From NCBI GenBank assembly GCA_025751475.1, contig JAOWLD010000001.1, positions 496,001-560,000 on the forward strand: DNA of 64,000 nucleotides, in the 5' to 3' direction. Within the stretch, counting starts at the first letter, position 1, and every line of letters starts with the position of its first letter. Below the pieces are notes generated by a model, which saw only the letters and a list, made by a program, of their open reading frames with translations, was not told where the DNA came from and did not search any database. The position numbers and the translations under genes are program-made. This DNA is from Rhodobacteraceae bacterium XHP0102. Its GTDB lineage: Bacteria; Pseudomonadota; Alphaproteobacteria; Rhodobacterales; Rhodobacteraceae. Positions 14,830 through 24,195 of this stretch are shown here, one piece after another.

Positions 14830-17079
14830 CTAGCTGCTGCTTTGATGCGCCAACCAATTGGCGACTGGACCGCGCACGCTCATTTCGCCTTGCGCTTGCG
14901 CTTCGCGGATCACAGCGCGCAATTCGCGCAAATCCACGCGGCGCAGCAGGCTTTTGACGGGGCCAATGGAGGCGGGTCGCATGGACAATTTGCGCAATCC
15001 CATCGCGGCAAAGCACAACGCCTCGAGCGGGCGGCCCGCATCCTCGCCACAAAATGAAAGATCGGTTTCGGTTTCAGCGCAGCGGTTCACAATCATTTCG
15101 AGAAAGGTCAGGAAGCTGACATTGAGCGTGTCGTAGCGGCGGCGCACCTGTTCATTTTCGCGGTCAGCGGCGAAGAAGAACTGTTTCAGATCATTTCCGC
15201 CGATAGAGATGAAATCGGCCATTTCAAAGAATTGGCGTGGTGCAAAAGCAAGGCTTGGCGTCTCCAGCATCGCGCCAATTTTCAGGGTTTCGGGCAAAAT
15301 ATGCCCCAATGCCGCCTCGCGGTCCATTTCGCGCAGCAGGTGATCGCGGGCCTCGGTGAATTCCTCCAACTGCGCCACAAAAGGGAACATCACACACAAA
15401 GGGCGGCCTTGTGCGGCGCGGATCAGCGCCTGAAGCTGCATCCGCATCACACCAGGCTTGTCGAGGCCGACACGGATTGCACGCCACCCCAATGCAGGGT
15501 TTGGCTCGTCTGGCCGCTTCATGTAGGGCAACACTTTGTCGGACCCGATATCCAATGTGCGGAACACCACCCGTTTGTCGCCCGCTGCATCCATGACACG
15601 GGCATAGAGGGCGGCCAATTCGCCGCGCTTTGGCACTTGGTTGCGGGTTAGGAATTGTAACTCCGTACGAAACAGCCCGACCCCTTCGGCGCCCGAGGAC
15701 GGAAGCGAGGGCAAATCCGCCATCAGACCCGCATTCATTTCCAAAGTGATCCTTGTGCCGCACAGGGTTTCTGCAGGTTTGTCGCGGATCGAGGCGTAGC
15801 GTTCTTGGGCGGCTGCCTGCATCGCGATTTTGTCACGGAAGGCTTTGGCGACCATTTCCTCGGGTCGTAAATGGACAATGCCTTGCTCGCCGTCCACCAA
15901 AATTGGATCGCCATTGAGCGCTTCGGTTGTGATGCGCTTGGCATTGATGATTAACGGGATCGCAAGCGCGCGGGCCACGATGGCGGCATGGCTGCCGACC
16001 GATCCTTCTTCCAACACCACGCCCCTAAGACGGCGGCCATAATCAAGCAATTCACCAGGCCCGATGTTGCGCGCGACCAACACGGGATGTTCAGGCATTT
16101 CTGCGCCCGTGTCTTTGCCTTGTCCTGTTAAAATGCGCAGCAAACGGTTGGAAAGATCGTCAAGGTCTTGCAACCTTTCGCGCAGATAGGCATCAGGCAC
16201 GTTTTCCATCCGCGCGCGGGCGGCGGATTGTTCCTTTTCAACTGCCGCTTCCGCCGAGAGGCCGCGCGCGATATCCTCCTGCATCCGTTTGATCCAACTG
16301 CGCGAGTTTGCGAACATCCGATAGGCTTCGAGAACTTGACGTTCTTCGCTGTCATCGCTGTCCATACGGGTGAGCAGCTGGTCAACCGATTGGCGCAATT
16401 TGGCGATGGCATCGGAAAGGCGGTCTTGTTCGGCCTCTGGATCATCGGCCACGGGGCGTGTGACAACCACACGCGGCTCGTGCAGATAGACGGTGCCTTC
16501 GGCCACGCCCTCCTGTCCAATGCCGCCGCGGATCATCACCTGTGCTTGGTGGCGCGCTGATAGGGCTTCGCCCTCACCAACAAAAGCGCCAAGCTCGGTC
16601 ATCTCAGCCAGCACCATGGCCACAACTTCAAGCGCGTAAACCTCGTCTTCGGAAAAGCTGCGGGCATCCTTCGATTGCACCACCAAAACCCCAAGCCGCT
16701 CGCCCAGACGTTGGATAGGCACGCCCAAGAGGCTTGAATATCGCTCCTCTCCCGTCTCTGGCATATAGCGAAAACCGCGCTCGGCAGGCGCGTTTGGGGT
16801 GTTTATTGGGCGGGCATCGCGGGCCACGCGCCCGACAAGTCCCTCGCCCAAGCGCATCCGTGTCACATGGACGGATTCGGGTGCCAGCCCTTCGGTGGCG
16901 CACAGCTCCAGCGTATCCGCATCGCGCAGCAGGTAGATCGAACACACTTCTGTGCCCATAGAATCGGCAATCAGACTTGTGATGCGATCAAGCCGCTCCT
17001 GTCCCGCGCCCGCTTCGGCCAAACTGGCTTGCAGGCGGCGCAGCAATTTGCGGCTCTCGGTTTCGGTGCGTTCTGGCAT
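14830..17079 (-). CDS. ptsP: phosphoenolpyruvate-protein phosphotransferase PtsP (EI-Ntr)
   Basis: A 749-residue enzyme I of the nitrogen phosphotransferase system. An N-terminal GAF domain (about 25-165) is followed by the enzyme I N-domain, the swivelling His domain with phospho-accepting His364 (EEGSVGSHAAIVARALAIP), and a C-terminal PEP-binding TIM barrel (GVGLFRTELQF, FCGEDAGRP). All catalytic features look intact. It passes phosphate from PEP to NPr and EIIA-Ntr, which regulate rather than transport. No ptsN or ptsO is adjacent. It converges on the SDR gene with only 3 bp between. Confidence 0.95.
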   Translation of the reverse strand: MPERTETESRKLLRRLQASLAEAGAGQERLDRITSLIADSMGTEVCSIYLLRDADTLELCATEGLAPESVHVTRMRLGEGLVGRVARDARPINTPNAPAERGFRYMPETGEERYSSLLGVPIQRLGERLGVLVVQSKDARSFSEDEVYALEVVAMVLAEMTELGAFVGEGEALSARHQAQVMIRGGIGQEGVAEGTVYLHEPRVVVTRPVADDPEAEQDRLSDAIAKLRQSVDQLLTRMDSDDSEERQVLEAYRMFANSRSWIKRMQEDIARGLSAEAAVEKEQSAARARMENVPDAYLRERLQDLDDLSNRLLRILTGQGKDTGAEMPEHPVLVARNIGPGELLDYGRRLRGVVLEEGSVGSHAAIVARALAIPLIINAKRITTEALNGDPILVDGEQGIVHLRPEEMVAKAFRDKIAMQAAAQERYASIRDKPAETLCGTRITLEMNAGLMADLPSLPSSGAEGVGLFRTELQFLTRNQVPKRGELAALYARVMDAAGDKRVVFRTLDIGSDKVLPYMKRPDEPNPALGWRAIRVGLDKPGVMRMQLQALIRAAQGRPLCVMFPFVAQLEEFTEARDHLLREMDREAALGHILPETLKIGAMLETPSLAFAPRQFFEMADFISIGGNDLKQFFFAADRENEQVRRRYDTLNVSFLTFLEMIVNRCAETETDLSFCGEDAGRPLEALCFAAMGLRKLSMRPASIGPVKSLLRRVDLRELRAVIREAQAQGEMSVRGPVANWLAHQSSS

Positions 17080-17255
17080 AGTCCCTCATCAGGCCCCCAG
17101 ATTTCACTGGTCTGGCGCATTAGACATATCGCCCGAAGCGGGGCTTGCGCAATAATGGGTTAGCGCAATCTGCGGGAACGCGCGCATTTTTGCGCATTCT
17201 GAACGCCCGTTGGAGAAAAACTGGCGATAAATGATGCGCAAAGCCCGTGCATCGG

Positions 17256-17284
17256 TTGACCAGTTCATGGCTTGGCGCTAGACC
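17256..17284 (+). promoter_or_regulatory. candidate promoter of the nuo operon
   Basis: TTGACC (17256-17261) and TAGACC (17279-17284) are spaced by 17 nt, about 55 bp before the nuoA start. The -35 is good and the -10 weak, which is common for alphaproteobacterial housekeeping promoters. It is the best candidate seen in the 259-bp gap between ptsP and nuoA. Confidence 0.35.
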
Positions 17285-17338
17285 CTACGGTGACCGGACA
17301 CCCTTTGCCACGGTTCTTGACAGCCGAGGGAGAGCAAT

Positions 17339-18228
<890 letters not shown>

Positions 18229-18276
18229 GGCGCTTATTTGGGCGGACCCCGTCCGAAGTAAAAAGAGAGTGACGCA

Positions 18277-18900
18277 ATGAGCGATCAGCCCTTGCAAGAA
18301 CTGGCCAACTATTTGGCCGAAAAGCAGCCCGATGCCGTTATGGGCAGCAGCATCACCCGTGGTGAATTGACGGTTGAGGTGGCCTTGGCCCACCTGTCCG
18401 ATTTCGTGGAATTTTTGAAATTGGATCGCAATTGCGCGTTTTCGACATTGGTTGATATCACGGCCGTTGACCATCCAGGCCACGACCGCCGCTTTGACTT
18501 GGTTTGGCATTTCCTCTCAATGTATCAAAACCAACGCATCCGCCTGAAGGCCGCGCTGCGCGAGGAGGATATGGCACCCTCTATCGTGGCGATCCACCCG
18601 TCCGCCAATTGGTTCGAGCGCGAAGTGTTCGATATGTTCGGTATCCTTTTCACGGGCCACCCAGATTTGCGCCGTATCTTGACCGATTACGGGTTCCGTG
18701 GGCATCCGCTGCGCAAAGATTTCCCAACGACAGGTTATGTCGAGCTGCGTTATGATGAGGCGCTCAAGCGTGTGGTCTATGAGCCTGTGAAACTGGTTCA
18801 GGAATACCGCCAATTTGACTTCATGAGCCCATGGGAAGGCGCGCAATATGTGCTACCTGGGGATGAGAAGGCAGACCAAGCCAAGGAGGCGCAGAAATGA
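18277..18900 (+). CDS. nuoC: NADH-quinone oxidoreductase subunit C
   Basis: A 207-residue 30-kDa-type subunit of the peripheral arm. The family signature ERE.FDMFGI is seen in [30 protein letters not shown], and HPLRKDFP follows. It has no cofactor and packs against NuoD and NuoB. Here nuoC and nuoD are separate genes, as usual in alphaproteobacteria, overlapping by ATGA at 18897-18900. Confidence 0.97.
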   Translation: MSDQPLQELANYLAEKQPDAVMGSSITRGELTVEVALAHLSDFVEFLKLDRNCAFSTLVDITAVDHPGHDRRFDLVWHFLSMYQNQRIRLKAALREEDMAPSIVAIHPSANWFEREVFDMFGILFTGHPDLRRILTDYGFRGHPLRKDFPTTGYVELRYDEALKRVVYEPVKLVQEYRQFDFMSPWEGAQYVLPGDEKADQAKEAQK

Positions 18901-20120
18901 TGGACGGCTCCAAAGGATTTGAAGACGCACTGACGGGCGAGCAGAAAATCCGCAATTTCAACATCAACTTCGGGCCGCAGCACCCCGCCGCGCATGGCGT
19001 GTTGCGCTTGGTTTTAGAATTGGATGGCGAGATTTGCGAGCGTTGTGATCCGCATATCGGTCTTTTGCATCGCGGCACTGAAAAATTGATGGAAAGCCGC
19101 ACCTATCTGCAAAACCTGCCTTATTTTGATCGTCTGGATTATGTCGGCACGATGAACCAAGAGCACGCATGGTGCTTGGCCATTGAACGCATGACAGGGG
19201 TTGAGGTGCCGCGCCGCGCGCAACTCATCCGTGTGCTTTATTGCGAAATCGGGCGCATCTTGAACCATTTGCTGAACGTCACCACGCAGGCGATGGATGT
19301 GGGTGCGCTCACGCCACCGCTGTGGGGCTTTGAAGAGCGCGAAAAGCTGATGGTGTTCTATGAGCGCGCCTGTGGCGCGCGGCTCCACGCCGCCTATTTC
19401 CGTCCAGGTGGCGTGCACCAAGACCTGCCGCCTGAATTGATTGCGGATATCGACACATGGGCGCAGGAATTCCCGAAGGTGTTGAACGATATAGACGGGC
19501 TTCTGACCGAAAACCGCATCTTTAAGCAGCGCAATGTCGATATTGGCGTTGTGACCGAAGAAGATATCCAAAACTGGGCGTTTTCGGGGGTTATGGCGCG
19601 TGGGTCTGGTCTGGCATGGGATTTGCGCCGCGCGCAGCCCTATGAATGCTACGATGAGTTCGAATTCCAGATCCCTGTCGGCAAGAACGGTGATTGCTAT
19701 GATCGTTATCTGTGCCGCATGGAAGAAATGCGTCAGTCCATTTCGATCATCCGTCAGGCCTGCGCGAAACTGCAGATGCCCGAAAATCAGGGCGATGTTT
19801 TGGCGCGTGGCAAGGTAACGCCCCCCTCGCGCGGTGAGATGAAAACCTCGATGGAGGCGTTGATCCACCATTTTAAACTTTACACCGAAGGCTTCCACGT
19901 GCCCGAGGGTGAGATTTATGTGGCGGTCGAGGCACCGAAGGGCGAGTTTGGGGTTTACTTGGTTTCGGATGGTTCAAACAAACCTTACCGCGCCAAGATC
20001 CGTGCGCCAGGTTTTGCGCATTTGCAAGCCATGGACCACCTGTGCCGCGGCCATCAATTGGCGGATGTTTCCGCTATTTTGGGCTCGCTGGATGTGGTGT
20101 TTGGCGAGATTGACCGCTGA
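18897..20120 (+). CDS. nuoD: NADH-quinone oxidoreductase subunit D
   Basis: A 407-residue 49-kDa subunit that forms the quinone-binding cavity with NuoB. Features are [22 protein letters not shown] near the N-terminus (including the quinone-site His), [14 protein letters not shown], and the C-terminal [11 protein letters not shown]. Length is normal. It is translationally coupled to nuoC through the ATGA overlap. Confidence 0.98.
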   Translation: MMDGSKGFEDALTGEQKIRNFNINFGPQHPAAHGVLRLVLELDGEICERCDPHIGLLHRGTEKLMESRTYLQNLPYFDRLDYVGTMNQEHAWCLAIERMTGVEVPRRAQLIRVLYCEIGRILNHLLNVTTQAMDVGALTPPLWGFEEREKLMVFYERACGARLHAAYFRPGGVHQDLPPELIADIDTWAQEFPKVLNDIDGLLTENRIFKQRNVDIGVVTEEDIQNWAFSGVMARGSGLAWDLRRAQPYECYDEFEFQIPVGKNGDCYDRYLCRMEEMRQSISIIRQACAKLQMPENQGDVLARGKVTPPSRGEMKTSMEALIHHFKLYTEGFHVPEGEIYVAVEAPKGEFGVYLVSDGSNKPYRAKIRAPGFAHLQAMDHLCRGHQLADVSAILGSLDVVFGEIDR

Positions 20121-20186
20121 TCCAAGATCGGCCTCCGCTGCGGCGCTTGTGCTGTGGCAAAGAACCAGTTGACGGAACGAAGTAAG

Positions 20187-21032
20187 ATGCTCAGACGCCT
20201 GCACACCGAACAGCCAGACAGCTTTGCCTTCACGCCTGAAAATCAGGCATGGGCGGAGGCGCAGATCACCAAATACCCCGAGGGGCGTCAGGCATCTGCA
20301 ATCATCCCGCTTTTGTGGCGCGCGCAAGAACAGGAAGGCTGGCTCACCAAGCCCGCCATCGAAACAGTCGCCGATATGTTGGGCATGGCCTATATCCGCG
20401 CGCTGGAAGTGGCGACTTTTTATTTCATGTTCCAGCTGCAACCCGTGGGCAGCGTGGCGCATATTCAGGTGTGCGGCACAACATCTTGCATGATTTGCGG
20501 TGCGGAAGATTTGATTGGTGTGTGCCGTGAAAAGATTGCGGCCAATGCCCATGAGCTGTCCAAAGATGGTAAGTTTTCATGGGAAGAGGTGGAATGTCTG
20601 GGTGCCTGTGCCAACGCGCCAATGGCGCAAATCGGCAAGGATTATTACGAAGACCTGACCGCTGCGCGCCTGTCGGAGATCATTGACGCCTTGGCGGACG
20701 GTCAGGTGCCAACGCCTGGCCCCCAAAATGGGCGTTACGCCGCCGAGCCTGCATCAGGTCTGACAAGCCTGACAGCGCATGAAAAAGGTCGTGACGCGTT
20801 GAACGCCTCGGCACGTCTGGCCACAGATATCGGCGATACTGTCAAGCGGATCACGGGCACCGAAGTGCCGCTTCTTGCGCCGTGGGGCAAGCAATCCTCT
20901 GCTGGCCTGCCCAAAGCGGCGGCCCGCCCGAAACCTGCGAATGCGGCGAAAAAACCTGCGGCGGCGAAAAAGCCGTCTGGCGAAAAACCCGCCGCAAAGC
21001 CGCGCAAAGCCAAACCGAAGGCAAGCGAATAA
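20187..21032 (+). CDS. nuoE: NADH-quinone oxidoreductase subunit E with Ala/Lys/Pro-rich tail
   Basis: A 281-residue thioredoxin-like 24-kDa subunit holding [2Fe-2S] cluster N1a. Ligands are Cys96 and Cys101 (CGTTSC) and Cys137 and Cys141 (CLGAC). After the core (about 1-165) there is an extension of over 110 residues that ends in a low-complexity tail of [26 protein letters not shown] type. Plain NuoE is about 160-170 residues long; extended forms are known in alphaproteobacteria. ATG 20187 fits the family start MLRRLH; a GTG at 20154 is in frame. A strong terminator-like hairpin follows the stop. Confidence 0.95.
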   Translation: MLRRLHTEQPDSFAFTPENQAWAEAQITKYPEGRQASAIIPLLWRAQEQEGWLTKPAIETVADMLGMAYIRALEVATFYFMFQLQPVGSVAHIQVCGTTSCMICGAEDLIGVCREKIAANAHELSKDGKFSWEEVECLGACANAPMAQIGKDYYEDLTAARLSEIIDALADGQVPTPGPQNGRYAAEPASGLTSLTAHEKGRDALNASARLATDIGDTVKRITGTEVPLLAPWGKQSSAGLPKAAARPKPANAAKKPAAAKKPSGEKPAAKPRKAKPKASE

Positions 21033-21055
21033 CGCAGAGCGCACAACAGATATTG

Positions 21056-21090
21056 AAAAACCTGCCATTTTGGCAGGTTTTTGTTTTTTA
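21056..21090 (+). terminator. terminator-like hairpin inside nuo operon, after nuoE
   Basis: A 12-bp stem, AAAAACCTGCCA / TGGCAGGTTTTT, with a 3-nt loop, running into a T-rich tract. It has the form of a complete intrinsic terminator, although more nuo genes follow on the same strand. Confidence 0.8.
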
Positions 21091-21172
21091 TCTTTGAAAT
21101 TATAAGGTAAGTTGCGTCCATGAGCGTGCATCAGACGCGCGTGGACCTGATAGATCAGACGGGGGAAAATAA

Positions 21173-21895
21173 ATGAGCGTGAATTCAGGGGGTTTGAGCT
21201 GTGCAGCCATGTCATGGGGCTTGGCGGCAGTGCTTGGTGCCGTGGCCGGCGTGCTCTTGGCCGTTCTTGGCGATTGGAGCTTTATGCAAGCTGTGTTTGC
21301 GGCGGTGATTGTGGCTGTTGCTGTGGGCTTGTTCTTGATGCTGACCATCTGTCGCAGCCTGCCTGCGCCAGCCAATACCAAAGCAGAAGCACCAAAGGCC
21401 GAAGCACCCAAAGCGGCGGCACCGAAGGCCGCACCATCTGTGGCAACGGCGGCATCAAAGCCTGCCGCTGCGCCAAAGGCCGCAGCACCGAAAGCGGCCG
21501 CGAAACCGAAAGCGGCCGCGAAACCCAAAGCCGCTGCACCAAAAGCCGCAGCACCAAAAGCGGCTGCGAAACCCAAAGCCGATCCCGCCCCAGTTGCGGG
21601 TGACGCAGGCAGCAAGCCCGCAACGCTGAGTGCCGCACGGGCCTCGGGCGCGGATGATCTTAAAATGATCAAGGGCGTTGGTCCCAAGCTTGAAAAAATG
21701 TTGAATGGCATGGGGTTTTATCATTTCGATCAAATCGCCGCATGGAAGGCGGCAGAGGTCGCATGGGTCGACCAAAACCTTGAAGGGTTCAAAGGCCGCG
21801 TTAGCCGTGACAATTGGGTGGAGCAGGCGAAAACTTTGGCCGCAGGCGGTCAGACGGAGTTCTCCAAACGTGTGGGTGATGGTGAGGTTTACTGA
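21173..21895 (+). CDS. membrane-anchored Ala/Lys/Pro-rich protein with helix-hairpin-helix domain
   Basis: A 240-residue protein inserted between nuoE and nuoF. Two predicted membrane helices (about 13-33 and 38-60) come first. A linker of KAEAPKAAAPKAAAKPK-type repeats (about 65-145) follows. The C-terminal DDLKMIKGVGPKLEKMLNGMGFYHFDQIAAW is a helix-hairpin-helix/H3TH-like module, as in COG3743 proteins. GVGPKLEKML is the typical nucleic-acid-binding hairpin, but such modules also mediate protein contacts. It is annotated variously in this order, sometimes as a complex I-associated protein. A role in complex I is inferred from position alone. Confidence 0.85.
   Translation: MSVNSGGLSCAAMSWGLAAVLGAVAGVLLAVLGDWSFMQAVFAAVIVAVAVGLFLMLTICRSLPAPANTKAEAPKAEAPKAAAPKAAPSVATAASKPAAAPKAAAPKAAAKPKAAAKPKAAAPKAAAPKAAAKPKADPAPVAGDAGSKPATLSAARASGADDLKMIKGVGPKLEKMLNGMGFYHFDQIAAWKAAEVAWVDQNLEGFKGRVSRDNWVEQAKTLAAGGQTEFSKRVGDGEVY
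21380..21585. repeat. low-complexity repeat tract encoding AKP-rich linker
   Basis: Imperfect repeats of a GCN-GCN-AAR-CCN type fill this stretch. Within it the 18-bp unit starting CCGAAAGCGGCCGCG occurs as two exact tandem copies (21488-21505, 21506-21523) encoding a KAAAKP-type repeat. Such tracts can change length by slippage. Confidence 0.8.
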
Positions 21896-21919
21896 GCCTT
21901 CCTGACCTTTCCTAAGAAG

Positions 21920-21954
21920 GCGGCCCTGCAGGGATGATGCAGGGCCGCTTTTTC
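21920..21954 (+). terminator. terminator-like hairpin after the helix-hairpin-helix gene
   Basis: An 11-bp GC-rich stem, GCGGCCCTGCA / TGCAGGGCCGC, with a 7-nt loop followed by TTTTTC. It lies 25 bp after the stop codon, still within the nuo gene series. Confidence 0.85.
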
Positions 21955-22018
21955 TTGCAGCTTTGGCCCATGGCGGATAGAACCGCGCCAAATCGGGATC
22001 GCAGTTACCACAGACCAG

Positions 22019-22291
22019 ATGCCACAAAAGCCGCACAAGCCATCTCCCCAAGAGGCCGCTCTGGACCGTAAAGGCCGCATCGCGGCTTTGGTCATTGCGG
22101 GCGCCATGTTGGCATGGATGTTGTTGCAACTCATCGGCGCCCATATGAATTGGCCGCTCAGAGTCGCGTTTTTGTTTGATCTTGCGGCAATGGCGGCCCT
22201 TTTCTGGGCGCTTGTTGTGACGTATCAAGTATGGCAAGGCCGCAAAGCGCTTCGCAGCACGGATGCACAGCTCCAGAACGACAAGGACTAG
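22019..22291 (+). CDS. small membrane protein, DUF5337-like
   Basis: A 90-residue protein with a basic N-terminus (KPHKPSPQEAALDRKGR) and two membrane helices (about 21-41 and 48-68), ending in a charged tail. I recognise it as the DUF5337 type found just upstream of nuoF in Rhodobacterales. Function is unknown; a small accessory or assembly factor of complex I is a position-based guess. It ends 3 bp before nuoF, so the two are translated from one message. No convincing ribosome binding site precedes ATG 22019. Confidence 0.75.
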   Translation: MPQKPHKPSPQEAALDRKGRIAALVIAGAMLAWMLLQLIGAHMNWPLRVAFLFDLAAMAALFWALVVTYQVWQGRKALRSTDAQLQNDKD

Positions 22292-22294
22292 GAT

Positions 22295-23581
22295 ATGCTT
22301 CAGGATAAAGACCGTATCTTTACCAATATCTACGGGATGCATGACCGCAGCCTCAAAGGCGCGAAGGCGCGGGGGCATTGGGATGGCACCAAGGACTTGA
22401 TTGCGCTTGGCCGCGACAAGATCATTGAGATCATGAAGGCTTCTGGTCTGCGTGGCCGTGGCGGCGCGGGTTTCCCAACGGGATTGAAATGGTCGTTCAT
22501 GCCCAAGGAAAGCGATGGCCGTCCATCCTATCTGGTGGTGAATGCAGACGAATCCGAGCCAGGCACCTGTAAAGACCGCGAGATCATGCGTCACGATCCG
22601 CATACGCTGGTCGAAGGCTGCTTGATTGCCTCTTTCGCAATGGGGGCGCACGCCTGCTACATCTACATTCGTGGCGAATATATCCGCGAGCGCGAGGCCC
22701 TGCAGGCCGCGATTGACGAAGCCTACGCCGCGGGGCTTTTGGGTAAAAATGCCGCCAAATCAGGCTGGGATTTTGATCTTTACCTGCATCATGGGGCAGG
22801 GGCCTATATCTGCGGCGAGGAAACCGCGCTTCTCGAAAGTCTGGAGGGCAAGAAGGGGATGCCGCGCATGAAGCCTCCCTTTCCTGCGGGGGCAGGTTTG
22901 TATGGCTGCCCAACAACGGTGAATAATGTCGAATCCATCGCCGTTGTCCCCACGATTTTGCGCCGTGGCGCGGAGTGGTTTGCAGGTTTTGGCCGCCCCA
23001 ATAATGCGGGGACCAAACTTTTTGCGATTTCGGGTCATGTAAACAACCCTTGTGTGGTCGAAGAGGCGATGTCGATCACATTTGAAGAATTGATTGAGCG
23101 TCACTGCGGCGGCATTCGCGGCGGATGGGACAACCTAAAGGCGGTCATTCCCGGCGGCTCATCGGTGCCCTGTATCCGTGGCGAGAATATGCGCGAAGCG
23201 ATTATGGATTTCGACTATCTGCGCGAGCAGCGGTCTGGCCTTGGCACAGCGGCGGTGATCGTGATGGATAAATCCACCGATATCATAAAAGCCATTTGGC
23301 GTTTGTCGAAATTCTACAAGCACGAATCTTGTGGCCAATGCACGCCTTGCCGTGAGGGCACGGGCTGGATGATGCGGGTGATGGAACGCTTGGTCAAAGG
23401 CGAGGCATCGGTCGAAGAGATTGATATGCTGCTTGATGTGACCAAACAGGTCGAAGGTCACACGATTTGCGCGCTTGGTGATGCGGCCGCATGGCCAATC
23501 CAAGGTTTGATCCGCAATTTCCGCGATGAGATCGAAGATCGCATTAAATCCAAACGTGGTGCGGCAATCGCAGCAGAATAG
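22295..23581 (+). CDS. nuoF: NADH-quinone oxidoreductase subunit F
   Basis: A 428-residue NADH-oxidising subunit holding FMN and [4Fe-4S] cluster N3. The FMN/NADH glycine-rich region is [20 protein letters not shown], then [17 protein letters not shown] and [19 protein letters not shown]. The cluster ligands [12 protein letters not shown] plus a later Cys in [13 protein letters not shown] are present. Length is standard. AAGGAC lies upstream of ATG 22295. A terminator-like hairpin follows. Confidence 0.98.
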   Translation: MLQDKDRIFTNIYGMHDRSLKGAKARGHWDGTKDLIALGRDKIIEIMKASGLRGRGGAGFPTGLKWSFMPKESDGRPSYLVVNADESEPGTCKDREIMRHDPHTLVEGCLIASFAMGAHACYIYIRGEYIREREALQAAIDEAYAAGLLGKNAAKSGWDFDLYLHHGAGAYICGEETALLESLEGKKGMPRMKPPFPAGAGLYGCPTTVNNVESIAVVPTILRRGAEWFAGFGRPNNAGTKLFAISGHVNNPCVVEEAMSITFEELIERHCGGIRGGWDNLKAVIPGGSSVPCIRGENMREAIMDFDYLREQRSGLGTAAVIVMDKSTDIIKAIWRLSKFYKHESCGQCTPCREGTGWMMRVMERLVKGEASVEEIDMLLDVTKQVEGHTICALGDAAAWPIQGLIRNFRDEIEDRIKSKRGAAIAAE

Positions 23582-23586
23582 GGGAG

Positions 23587-23614
23587 AACGGGGCCATTGC
23601 GGCCCCGTTTTTAT
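23587..23614 (+). terminator. terminator-like hairpin after nuoF
   Basis: An 8-bp stem, ACGGGGCC / GGCCCCGT (23588-23608), with a 5-nt loop followed by TTTTTA. It is the third hairpin of this type inside the nuo series. Confidence 0.85.
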
Positions 23615-23676
23615 ATGCGCCCTTTGCACGGAGTTTTGATTTGCACTGTTTGCGCGGCCCTGTGAGGTTGAGCCTT

Positions 23677-24123
23677 ATGAAGAACTCAAGTGCAAAGTGT
23701 CACACCGCCCGTTGTGTCGCCTTATTGGTGATGGTTGTTGCACTGTTTGTGTCTGCTCAAGCGGCCCTTGCACAGGATCGCTTTGATGCGCTGCGCAACG
23801 ATCCAGAAATCCATGAGGGGCTTTTGGCGATTTCCATCGGACGGCTTGTGCGCAACCATTGCGACACGATTGATGCGCGTGTTTTTCGTGCATGGGCCTT
23901 TGCACAAACTCTGGTTGATCGCGGCATATCCTTGGGCTATTCGCGCGCTGAGCTTGAAGATTACCTTGAGAGCGATGCTGACAAAGACCGATATCGCAGA
24001 TTAGCCCGCGCCTATCTGGGCGCGCGTGGTGCTGTGGTGGAAGATGCACAATCTATGTGCAGATTGGGCCGCGATGAAATTTCTTCGCAGTCAGCCGTTG
24101 GCAGATTGCTTATTGAGGGTTAG
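23677..24123 (+). CDS. secreted small protein, DUF5333-like
   Basis: A 148-residue protein with a clear Sec signal peptide (hydrophobic CVALLVMVVALFVSAQAALAQ, probable cleavage after ALAQ). The mature part of about 115 residues is acidic and helical, with Cys in RNHCDT and in SMCRLG that could form a disulfide. I recognise it as the DUF5333 type that sits between nuoF and nuoG in Rhodobacterales. It should be periplasmic, which is odd for a complex I operon because the peripheral arm is cytoplasmic. ATG 23677 is chosen with GAGG at 23664-23667. Function unknown. Confidence 0.78.
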   Translation: MKNSSAKCHTARCVALLVMVVALFVSAQAALAQDRFDALRNDPEIHEGLLAISIGRLVRNHCDTIDARVFRAWAFAQTLVDRGISLGYSRAELEDYLESDADKDRYRRLARAYLGARGAVVEDAQSMCRLGRDEISSQSAVGRLLIEG

Positions 24124-24195
24124 AAGGCACCAAACGCGAATATTCGGGGCGCAATTTCCAGACCCTTGCCCCAAGGCCAACGAAGGACCGCGCGC

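Noticed and set aside
21380-21585. Repeat tract that could be mistaken for a CRISPR or satellite
   Set aside because: Units are in frame, have no unique spacers, and encode an Ala/Lys/Pro linker.
21455-22651. A 398-codon minus-strand open frame across three plus-strand genes
   Set aside because: It crosses the helix-hairpin-helix gene, a terminator, the DUF5337-like gene and nuoF, and its translation is low-complexity or mirror-like. The plus-strand genes have convincing motifs.
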